This document shows, one piece after another, positions 24,014 through 35,500 of a DNA stretch of 64,000 bases; within the stretch, counting starts at the first letter, position 1; every line of letters begins with the position of its first letter. Origin of the DNA: Pseudoalteromonas umbrosa (lineage in GTDB: Bacteria > Pseudomonadota > Gammaproteobacteria > Enterobacterales > Alteromonadaceae); NCBI RefSeq assembly GCF_030125375.1, contig NZ_JASJUU010000004.1, forward strand, positions 372,001 through 436,000, read 5' to 3'. The position numbers and the translations under genes were made by a program. The notes beneath the pieces were generated by a model that saw only the letters and a list, made by a program, of their open reading frames with translations, made no database searches and was not told where the DNA came from.

Positions 24014-26451
24014 ATATGTTCCGCTACTTACTTCGCGTAGCTTGGCAAGGCTTATCCAATCGCTTGGGATATGCATTTAGTGTTATCTCAACAATGAGTT
24101 TTACATTGGGTGTGCTGTTTTGTACCACGAGCTTATTCTATTTTTTAGTTGTTCAACCATTACCTTATGATGAACCGGAAAGACTCTATAAAGTAGAAAA
24201 AGTACAAATTGACAAAACAGGCCAGCCAAATGTAAAAGCCTATGGTTATGCGAGCTTGATTCACTTTTATGAAAATCAAGACTCGTTCTCAACAACGGGT
24301 ATTGCGCATTATGATGACGATGTGATTGTTTCACACCCATCTCAGCCATTGGTTGGTATGACTTATATTACGCCTGACTTTTTTACCACATTAGGAACTG
24401 AAGCGCATTTAGGCCGTCTGTTTGATGAAACAGAAAAGTTAAATGCCTATTCTCCAAATGCGATGTTGAGCTATGACACTTGGACAAACCTATTCAACAG
24501 TGATGCTGATATTGTGGGTAAAACGGTCCTGATCTCAGGAAAAAGCTATACAATCGTTGGTGTTGTATCAGACTCATTCGTCGAGCCAGAGCTATACGAA
24601 GTTGGCAGGAAAACAGGTGTATGGTTACCGTGGGACTTTAATCCGACGCCAGAGAATCGTCGCACAAGGTGGGGAGATAGAGATAACCCTCGCGTATTCA
24701 TAGGTAAGCTAAAAACTTCTGTGACACCTGAGCAAGCCACGCAAGCGGTGACTGCATTAGTAGGTCGTACTTTTCAAGAAAAAGTGGCTGCTATTCCATT
24801 CTACAATGGTTGGAGTGTTGAAATGGAGCTTAATTCATTTCGTGATGTGATCTTAGGTGACAGCCAACTGACGGCATACTTACTGATGGCATGTGCACTT
24901 TCAATGTTACTTATTGCCACTGCGAATATTTCTAACTTGTTTCTTTCTCGTGCCTTTGAAAGCAAGAAAGAGTTTGCTATTGCGGCAGCTGTTGGCGCTA
25001 ATATGAAGCAAATTCGAAGTGGTATATTTGCCGAAATTTTACTGCTGTTATCAGTCGCGACTGCTCTTGGCCTGCTCTTTGGTTATGTCGGTTCCGAGTT
25101 AATCAAAACTTATTTACACGATGTTTTACCAATAAATAATCTAGGTGGGTTGAATTGGATAGCGGTTGTCATCGCATTGCCTGTTCTACTCGGCTTATCA
25201 TGGGTATTGGCGTTAATATCTGCAAATGTCATTGATTACGGTCAGTTACAAGCGTCGCTGCTATCTAGTGGTAAAGGCACAAAAGCCCAAGTGCCTAAGA
25301 GTGTGCGTAATACATTAATAGCGGTTCAAACCTTATTTGTATCTATGTTGGTCTTTGTTAATACGTCCTTTTCACTTAGTGCTGTAAATGCAATTAATGA
25401 CAGTGAAGTGATTAATACTGACAACATGATTGGGTTGAGCCTGACGTTGGATAGGCAAAAGCCAATTACCCGAGAGGAAGCGCGCGCTTGGTTTACGCAA
25501 GTTGAAGCTGAATTGAAAGCCATGCCTCAGGTAGAGCGAGTGAGTCGTTCAATGTCACCAGTCTCTAGTACTTTTGGCACATGGTCTTTGGTTGATGAAG
25601 CGTCTTTGCAAACAGTATTGCCTGAAGCAAAAATTGTTGATGAAGAGTACTTTAATCTATTTGGTCAAGCGCTTTTGCAGGGCAGCATGTTCACGCGAGC
25701 TCAGGCTACAGATTATGAACGCCTATTGATAATAAACGATGTACTTGCTGAGCGCTTGTACCCTAATGGGGATGCTGTGGGCAATCGTTTGTCTTTTGAC
25801 CTTAATCGCGAAGCATCGACATTTACCATTGCTGGCGTTGTAAAGGGAGTGAAAATGCCAGGAGCAATCTCCATTCCGCCGCGTGTTTATCGAGTTTCTA
25901 AAGGTGGCTATGACTTTGTTATTAAGTTTAAAGAAGGTCACTCGGTATCAAGAAGCACGATCAAGGGAATGCTAAATAACATCAGTAGTCGTCTCGTTAT
26001 TTATGAGCTTGAAGATCTAGAAGAGCAAAAATTCAATAAGTTGAAAAATCAATATATCACCGGTGTGATGTCTATCTCACTGACCCTGATTTCTATAGCG
26101 TTAGCTGCGTTGGGGCTATATGGCATCATAAGCTATGGCATTCAACTTCGTCGCTCTGAAATTGGTGTCAGAGTGTCTATAGGTGCTTCGCGAAAAGCGA
26201 TTGTTATCCAGATGATGCGCGACTCACTTGTTGCGGCAGTGGTTGGTGTGATGGTTGGGTTTGTGCTTATCTTTGTTTTTAAAAATGAATTTAACGAGCA
26301 CGTTCAAGGCGTCATTCACAATTATTGGTATTTGCTAGGGGCTGTGACGGCATTGTGTATTTTTATCATTGCACTGTTATCAATCCTTAAACCGCTGAGA
26401 GGCTTTTTCAAACAGCAGCCAATCGCGCTTTTAAGGCAGTCTGATAATTAA
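24010..26451 (+). CDS. MacB/FtsX-like ABC transporter permease (two-unit type)
   Basis: An 813-residue permease with two tandem MacB/FtsX units. Unit one has an N-terminal helix (about 18-45), a periplasmic MacB-core domain (about 50-275) and three helices (about 285-405). Unit two has a helix near 435, a second periplasmic domain (about 465-680), and three helices at the C-terminus (about 690-800) with GIISYGIQLRRSEIGVRVSIGA, the FtsX signature. The doubled form is common in marine proteobacteria beside NRPS genes. It uses the ATPase encoded just upstream (ATGA overlap). No membrane-fusion protein is seen in the window. Likely role: secretion of the mature peptide. Confidence 0.88.
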   Translation: MNMFRYLLRVAWQGLSNRLGYAFSVISTMSFTLGVLFCTTSLFYFLVVQPLPYDEPERLYKVEKVQIDKTGQPNVKAYGYASLIHFYENQDSFSTTGIAHYDDDVIVSHPSQPLVGMTYITPDFFTTLGTEAHLGRLFDETEKLNAYSPNAMLSYDTWTNLFNSDADIVGKTVLISGKSYTIVGVVSDSFVEPELYEVGRKTGVWLPWDFNPTPENRRTRWGDRDNPRVFIGKLKTSVTPEQATQAVTALVGRTFQEKVAAIPFYNGWSVEMELNSFRDVILGDSQLTAYLLMACALSMLLIATANISNLFLSRAFESKKEFAIAAAVGANMKQIRSGIFAEILLLLSVATALGLLFGYVGSELIKTYLHDVLPINNLGGLNWIAVVIALPVLLGLSWVLALISANVIDYGQLQASLLSSGKGTKAQVPKSVRNTLIAVQTLFVSMLVFVNTSFSLSAVNAINDSEVINTDNMIGLSLTLDRQKPITREEARAWFTQVEAELKAMPQVERVSRSMSPVSSTFGTWSLVDEASLQTVLPEAKIVDEEYFNLFGQALLQGSMFTRAQATDYERLLIINDVLAERLYPNGDAVGNRLSFDLNREASTFTIAGVVKGVKMPGAISIPPRVYRVSKGGYDFVIKFKEGHSVSRSTIKGMLNNISSRLVIYELEDLEEQKFNKLKNQYITGVMSISLTLISIALAALGLYGIISYGIQLRRSEIGVRVSIGASRKAIVIQMMRDSLVAAVVGVMVGFVLIFVFKNEFNEHVQGVIHNYWYLLGAVTALCIFIIALLSILKPLRGFFKQQPIALLRQSDN

Positions 26452-26501
26452 TAGGTAAATGAATTTCTTTTCTAGCCATCAATAAAGTAAGTGTTTCTAC
26501 A

Positions 26502-29500
26502 ATGACAGAAAAAAGTAGTTTTGGATTGAGCTTGGCTCAACGAGAGGTCTATCTAGACCAAATTATGCTCCCAGGTTCCCCAGCTTATAATGTTGGTGGC
26601 TATATAGACTTTGATGCTGTGAATACGAATCGCTTGATTAAAGCGCATGCAGCATTAGTTGAAAAGGAAGAAATGTTTGGGCTGAGAGTGACAGCGACGG
26701 GTGCACTTGTAGAACAGTATTTTGTCCCAAGTAGTCAGCGGGATGCGACAATTGAGACGATTGATTTTTCAGTATCGAGTGAAGCGCAGATACAAAAGTG
26801 GGTTGAAGCACAATTTTCAATCCCTTTTGAAGTCCATGACTCGCAGTTATTTAAGGCATTTATACTGTTATTACCTAACCAAAAGGTACAATATTTGGTT
26901 ATTGCACACCACCTTATGATGGATGGTTGGGGGTTTGCTAACTGGGCAGCTAGAATTAACGACTACTATGATGATGATAGCTATCAGCCGCAATATAACG
27001 GTAAGTGGTGCGATGTCGTTAGCACTGATGAAAATTATACTAATAGTAAGCGTTTTGAGAAAGATAAGGCGTACTGGCAAGCGCATGATGCGTTAAACAA
27101 TGCGTCTTTCTTAGAAGCTTTTTATCCAAAGCCGCTCAATGGCATTGATAAAAGCATCAGAATTTCAAAAACTCTGCCTGTAGATATCACGGAACAAGTT
27201 AATGCGTTTTGTGCAGCGCAGTCACTGTCTGCAGGTCAGTTTTATTTAGCAGCATTATCTGCCTATTTTTGCCAAGCATACGAGATGCAGCAACTAAATA
27301 TTGGCTTACCGTTGCATAACCGTAGAACATTTGAGCAGAAAAATATGCTGGGCATGTTCACTACGATTACACCATTGGCCGTCAGTGTTGAGCCTCAATG
27401 GCAATTAACCGATCTAATCGATGCAATTAATAAAAGTCAAAAACGTGATTGGCGCCACCAACGTTTACCAATTAGCCAGTTGGCATCTTATGCAGCGCAA
27501 AGTCGACTGTATGATGTGGCATTCAGTTATCTAAAGCTAGATAGCCGTCTGAAATTTGAAGGTACTGATGCTTCAATTAATTACGTGGCACATAACCATG
27601 AAAAAACCCCGTTAATGGTGACTGTTTGGGACTATGGTAATGATGGGCGTGTAACGTTTCATGCAGACATTAATCTGGCATTTTTCTCTGAGCTCGAAGG
27701 CCATGCGATACTAGAGAGATATAGTCAATATATCGCAGGTCTTATCAGTCAGCCTAGTAGTACATTACAACAGCACTCGGTTTTAAGCTCTGAGGAATTA
27801 AAGGCGCTACAAGACTCTTTTGCTCCAGCGCTTATCAAATCGCATACGGGTGTTCTGGATTATTTCAATGAGCAAGTTTTACTTAATCCGAATGCGGTGG
27901 CAGTCAACCACGGAATTAGTCAGTGGACCTATGCAGAACTTGATGAACGAGCTAATGAGATTGCGGGCTTTTTAGCTCAGTCGAGCGTGATGCCTCAGCA
28001 ATGTATTGGTGTTTACATGGATAGAACACCTGAGATGGTCGCAAGTCTTTTGGCTATTTGGAAAGTAGGTGCTGTTTATGTGCCTTTAGATACAGCATAC
28101 CCTCAAGAGCGTTTAGACTTAATTATTGAAGATTGTGATCTGGCCTTGGTACTTGTCGATACACAGGCATCAACCGTCAATTTTGATTTCAAAAATTACG
28201 CATATGTTAGAGATATTTGTACGCAACAGTCATTCTCGATTCATGCGGCAAAATCTACCGATGTATCTCACCTTATTTATACTTCAGGGTCCACCGGTAA
28301 ACCTAAAGGGGTGCAAATAGCGCAAGCTAATATCGTATCTTTGGTTGAGTGGGCCAAAGAGTATTTTATGCCTGAGCAGTTGCACAATACGCTTGCATCG
28401 ACATCAATCAACTTTGATTTATCTGTCTTTGAGCTGTTTGTACCACTGAGCTTGGGCCATCAAATCACGTTAGTTGACAATGCCTTAGAACTACTTGAAA
28501 CGTCTCAGTTTAATCGTGATATTACGCTCGTTAACACGGTGCCATCTGCTATTCAGGCATTGATCAGAAATAAAGCAATACCGAATTCAGTAGTCACTTT
28601 TAATATTGCTGGCGAACCTTTGGCGTCAAAACTCGTTAATGACATTTTTTCTCAGTTTCCTAATTGCACAGTCAATAATCTTTATGGCCCGTCGGAGGAT
28701 ACGACTTATTCAACAGCCAAACAATTTACAGGACCAATAACGCAAAAGCCAAGCATTGGTAAAGCAATAAATGGCACGCAAAGTTATGTTGTATCTGAAG
28801 CGGGGAACTTAGTGCCAAATGGCGTATCTGGTGAATTGTATTTAAGCGGGGAAGGTTTGTCTAAGGGCTATTTAAATCGCCCAGAGTTGAACAAAGAAAA
28901 ATTTATTACACCTGAGTTTTTGGGTGGAAAGAAAGCTTATCGCACTGGTGATATTGTGCGTGTAAAAGATAATGGAGAGCTTGATTACCTAGGCCGAAAA
29001 GATGAGCAGGTCAAAGTGTCAGGCTTTCGTATTGAACTCGGTGAAATTAACAGTCAATTGGCCGCACTTGAGCTAGTTGATGAAGCTATTACGGTTGCAC
29101 AGACAGAAGGGGAGCACGCAGTGCTGGTGGCCTATGTTGTTTTGGCTACTAATGAGGAGTGTAGTGCTAATGAGATTTTGCAGGCCTTAGGCAATACACT
29201 GCCATCTCACATGATTCCATCAGAGCTATATGTCGTAGAGGCCATGCCACTATTGCCTAATGGTAAGGTGAATAAAAAGGCGCTGGAAGCTTTTCGCAGT
29301 ATTACACCTTTGGCATCAGAGACAGCCTGCCAAGGCGAGACCGAGTTAAAACTGGCAGGTTTATGGCAAGCTCTATTAAGTTGCCCTATTGAAAGTATCG
29401 GTGCATCTTCGTCCTTCTTTGAGTTAGGCGGACGTTCTATCTTATATGCTTCATTGCTTGCAGAAATCAATGACCTTTTCTCGATTGAGCTTAGCTTTTC

Positions 29501-32500
29501 AGAGCTGTTTTCATGTACAAACTTAAGAGCTCTAGCTGTTTTAATTGATGCCGCTGAGCGACATGAAAAGCGCGATATCACACCAGTACCCGCGGCACAG
29601 AGAGTTTCTTTATCAGTTGCTCAACAGCAAATTTGGTTACAGCAGCAAGTTCATGGTGATGTGAGACAGTACCACATGCCAGTTGCATTGCAGCTTAAAG
29701 GAAAGGTAGATGAACATGCGGTACAGGCTGCACTGAATGTTTTGTTAGAACAGCACCAGGTTTTACGTACGGTATATGTGGAAGAGTTAGGTGAAGTAAG
29801 TCAGATAGTAAAACAATATGAGCCTTTGCAAGTACAGAGTCAGATCTTAACAACATATGCAGACTCCAAAGCCGAATTTGAACGCCGTGCTGTGCAAGAT
29901 ATTGAGCAACCATTTATCTTGTCGGAAGACTGTATGGTGCGAGCGACTCTTTATAGATTATCTGACGAAGACACGATTTTGCTATTGGTTTTTCATCATA
30001 TTGCAATCGATGGTACTGCGATACAGCTGTTATTGAATGAGTTTACAGATCACTATCAAAAAATTACGATGGGTGCTGAGCTCACAGCTACAGATCAGGG
30101 TGTTCAATTTAGAGACTTTTGTAATTGGAAAAGCAAACAAAATAATGCAGCGCGCACCGAGGCTGGCATTGCATTTTTTCAACAAGTATTGAATGCAGCA
30201 CCACAACATCATAGTTTACCTAGCACGCAAAATGGTGAGATGGCTAAGCAAAGTGGACGTTGTATCAGCCACATTGAATCAACTGACATTGAGACGATTC
30301 GCACGCTTTCAACGCAATTAAAAACGTCTGAGTTCGATATTATCCATGCAATTCTGGCTATTTTGTTCACTAAAGTCAGTCAAGTTGATGATGTTGTTAT
30401 CGGCTGCCCTGTGGCCAATCGTTTGGAGATTGAAAGTCAAAAAATGATAGGTTGCTTTGTCAACATGCTACCGCTAAGAGCCAAAGTTGATAAAGATGCC
30501 CGTTTTGATAATTTTGTGCAAAAGCTATCAAAGCAAAACCAAGCGGCACTTAGTTATCAAGATGTACCTTTTGCCTCTTTGGTTAAAGCGCTTGCACCTG
30601 AAAGTAACACCGGTATCTCACCTATTTTCCAACTAATGTTGTCTGTGGAAGAAAATAATACAGGCTTAACCAAATCAGCTACGCAAGATGAACGCTGGAC
30701 GTTGATTGATCTTAACTGGGGCAAGGCGTTATTTGATATAGAGCTTCGTGTCCGTCAAAGCGCAGCTCAGTGGGAATTGGAGTGGGTATTTGCTGCAGAT
30801 AAATTCAATAGCGTATTTATCGAGAAACTAACTACTCAGTTTAAATATTTGATTGCGCAGCTGGCCGACAAGCAAACACAGCCGATTGCAGCGCTGGCGC
30901 TGAGCAATATGCAGCAGTTGGATGAAGCCAAGGGGGCTTTACAAAATAAAACTGCAATACAGCAGCCGGCTAGTTCAATACTATCTTTGCTTGATACGTC
31001 GCGCTACACAGACTCATGTGCACTGCAAGTTGCCGGCACTGAATTAAGTTATGCTGACTTACAGCGTATGGCAGATAAAGTGACGAGTGCCCTTTTATCA
31101 GCTGGTGTATGTATCGGTGATAGGGTTGGTCTGTTACTTGAGCGCGATGCGTGGTTAGTGCCAACGATTGTGGGCGTAATGAAAGCCGGTGCGACATTCG
31201 TACCTTTGGACCCACAATATCCAGAGCATCGCTTAGCACATATGATGGCTGACAGTGATATGGCATATGTGATTACACACCAAGCGGGTCAAGTGTGTAT
31301 ACCTGAATCATGTCAAGTGATACTGACTTCCGAGATATCTGGTATTCAACCGGTTGAAGTAAGCACGCAGGTCTCTCCCCAGATGCCAGCATATATTATG
31401 TATACGTCAGGCTCTACGGGTACACCAAAAGGGGTTGTAGTCTCACATCAGGCTTTAGCTGCGCATATGGAAAGTGTTATTTCAACGCTTGCGCTCAGTG
31501 TTGAAGATGTGGTGCTTCAGATTGCATCATTTAGTTTCGATACCTTTTTGGAGCAAACGTTAGCAAGTTTGTGCTCTGGTTCAAAGTTATACATGACGGA
31601 CAGCTCGCGCTTGAGTTCAGTGCAATTCTTTACATTGTTAAGCGAGCAAAAAATTTCAGTTGTAGATATGCCCGTTGCTTATTTGTCGCTGTGGCTAGAT
31701 GCACAGCATGCCCCTCAATGGCAAGCCAGTTCACTGCGAAAAGTGTATGTGGGCGGTGAAGCTTTGCCACTAGAGGCGGTACGTAACTGGTTTAGCTATG
31801 GTCCAGCAGCACATTGCGAACTATATAATGCATATGGGCCTACTGAGGCCGTGATCACATCAACTCTTCATTGTGTGCAACCGAATGATACTCATGGTGT
31901 ACCAATTGGTAAGGTGTTTGGTGAGCGTATGCTTGCGGTACTTGACGATGCTCAGAGCTGGTGTGAGCCAGGTGTTGTCGGTGAATTATATATTGGGGGT
32001 GTTGCTATTGCTGATGGGTATTGGAAAAAGCCAACCCAAACAGCGGATAGCTTCGTTCAACTAGATACTAAACTTGGCCCGTGTACGTTTTACAAAAGCG
32101 GTGACAGAGTCTGGTACGATGATTCAGGCACATTGTATTATGTTGGGAGACAAGATCAGCAACTGCAGCTCAATGGTATTCGTATTGAGTTAGCTGAAGT
32201 GGAATATGGTCTATCTCAATTAGAGCATGTGCAAAGTCTCAAAGTTTGTTTAAAAGGTAATACATCACCGCGACTAGTGGCGTATGTTATTCCAACGAGT
32301 ACAGCATTTGATCCTCAGCACTTTTTAAGCGCCGCAGCAAATGTATTGCCAAGCTATAGCGTCCCAAGCCAGTGTGTAGTGATAGATACATGGCCATTAA
32401 CTGCGAACGGGAAAATTTGCTTAGATTCCCTTCCTGAGCCTGAAGTAAGCTTATCTGAGAATGCAGCTTTACCAAGCACTGAGGTAGAGAGAAGTCTTCA

Positions 32501-35500
32501 GCAACACTTTGGCGAGTTGCTAGAGCGCAGCGCGACAACCATAGGTATTGATGATAGCTTTTTCTCTTTAGGTGGTAACTCACTGACATTGTTAAAACTC
32601 AGTGCCATTGTGCATGCCCAGTGGGGTGTTCAACTGACTCTGTCAGAGATCTTTTCTAAACCAACCATTCGAGCGCTTGCCAGTGAAATAGAAGCTTCAT
32701 CAGTACAGCAAGCAAAGATCATTGAAATCCCTAAAATATCAGCTGATCTGGCCCCAGCATCATCACAGCAACGCAGAATTTGGCTACAGCATCAGTTGGC
32801 AGGCACGAAAGCATATTCATTTAATATGTATAAAGCGATGAGTGTACAAGGTAATGTTTCTGAAAGCATGCTAAAAGCTGCGTTAAACGCTCTTTGGCAC
32901 AGACATACCGTGTTAAAAAGCCGTTTTGTCAGTGAGCACAACATGTTGCGTGTCGCAGAACATGCAGACGCCAATATGCCTATAACATTGCTAGATTTCT
33001 CTATGAGCTCTGATATGGCCGAGCATGCTTTGCAACAGCAAATAGATTTAAACGCCAACAAAGTATTTGATCTCAATAATGAACCACCAATCCACTGCTC
33101 GTTAATTAAGATGCGTGATGACAAGTGGGTGATCCTTGTCAATATGCACCATATTGTGTCTGATGGTTGGTCAGTACAAATATTTGAACGAGAGTTTATT
33201 GAACTTTGCCGTGCATATTTACAACCAGCGTCTCAGCGCTCAGAGCTTCAGCCGTTACCTATAGAGTATCGAGATTTTGCAGCATTTCAGTCACAACATG
33301 CTGAGACAGACAAAGACAAAATAGACTTTTGGGTTACTCAGTTGAATGATGCACCCGTTAGTCACGATTTGCCCCTTGAGTTTGAGCGACCGGCTACACC
33401 AAAAGGTGAAGGTCGATTGCTTAAGCATTCATTTGCGCCACAGACCAGCACCCAGATTGAAGCGTTCTGTAAGACGCAAGGCATTACTCCGTTTGTATTT
33501 TTGCAAACTGCTTTTGCCCTTTATGTCGCCAAAGAGAGCAATGCACAGGATGTGGTGATAGGTACGCCTGTTGCAAACAGAGAGCTCACACAGGTGGAAC
33601 CATTGGTAGGCTGTTTTATGAATATGGTTGCGCTGAGAAGTCAGTTTGATTTCAATGATAGTTTCAACACTTTGGTCGATAAAAACAAACAACGCATTTT
33701 TGATGTATTTAGCCACCAAAATGTGCCATTTGAAGAGGTTGTCGATGCGCTTAATCCACCAAGGTTGACGCAAATAACACCTATATTCCAATTGGCATTT
33801 ATTTATCATGAGCGTCATGCTGAACTGCCTAAAATACCAGGGGTAATACTCGATACACTGGAGCTGGAACAGTGTGGTGCAAAGTATGACATTACTTTAA
33901 ATGTAGAAGCAATCAGCGATGGTCTGCAATGTGTTTGGGAATATGACACTGGGTTATTCTCTAGTACGCGGATCAAACAAATGGCTGAAAACTTTGAATC
34001 AGTCATTGCCAATGTACTGGACAACCCCGCGGCTCCAGTCAGCTCAATTAGCACATTAAGTGCATCACGCCAGCAAGTTGTTTTACAAGCTGGTATTGGT
34101 GAAGCATTGTCGCTACCTGAAGTTAACGGCGTATATGAATTAATTGACTCTGTAGCAAATAGCCACCCTGATCGTGTTGCAATTGAAGATACAGATAAAA
34201 GCATAACCTATAACGCATTAATGCGTCGCTCTAATCAGCTGGCCCATGCGCTGCGCGCTAAAGGTATCACTGCTGGTGACACCGTTGGGGTACGTTTAGC
34301 TCCGAGTATTGAACTGGTAATTAGCCTCCTAGCAATTATGAAGCTCAATGCAACCTATGTACCGCTTGATGTTGAAATTGCGAGCGGTCGCCTTGCAAAA
34401 ATAACGGCAGACTCAGAGTTTAAATTGATCCTTGCTAATCACAACGAATCAGACAGTTTACTAACATGTTCCCTGTCTACTTTAGAGTTATCAGAATTTG
34501 CTGATACGACTCCCCAGTTGACTCAAAGATCACTGTCTGACTGTGCTTATACCCTATACACCTCAGGGTCAACGGGCACACCTAAAGGGGTTCAAATCAG
34601 CCATGGCGCGCTGCTTAATTTTATTTGTTCAATGTCTGCTAAGCCGGGGATCAATGCATCCGACCGCGTCCTAGCTATGACAGCGCCAACTTTTGATATC
34701 TCTGGCTTGGAGTTGTTTCTACCACTTTGCTATGGCGCACAATTATTGTTTGATGATCTCGCATATAAACTTGATGGGGAGCAGCTTGGTAATTTACTAG
34801 CACAGCGCCAAGCTACTGTATTCCAAAGTACACCTGTTGTTTGGCGATTACTGCTAGAGAGCGGTTGGCAAGGAAATAATAAACTGAAAGCTCTCTGCGG
34901 AGGAGAAGCGCTGGCAGAAGATTTAGCCACGAAACTGGCGCCGAAAGTAAATCAACTATGGAATATGTACGGTCCTACAGAGACCACTATTTGGTCGACA
35001 TGTGCTCAGATAATGTCACATGAAAATGCACTTGGTGCTTGTGTAAATATCGGTAAGCCAATTCACAATACGCAAGTATTTATTTTAGATAGTGACCTAA
35101 ATCCAGTGCCTTTTGGTAGCAAAGGACAAATTTACATCGGCGGTGATGGACTGGCTTTAGGTTACCTTAATTTGCCAGAAGTAAATGCTAAAGCGTTTAT
35201 CTGTGAGCAAAATCTGCCATCGCATATTCATCAGTTGGGAGTTAATCGGTTATATGCAACAGGCGATTTAGGGTTTGTCACAGATGAAGGTGTTCTGCAC
35301 CACCTTGGTCGCATTGATAATCAAATAAAGTTACGTGGTTTTAGAATTGAGCCCGGTGAAATTGAGAGTGCGATAAACCAATACAAAGGTGTAAACGACA
35401 GTTTGGTTTTAGTGGATAACGACAAACTTGTTGCGTTCTGTGCGATAGGACACAACGAGGTAACAGAAAAAGAGATTAAAACGAGCTTGCAAAATGAGCT

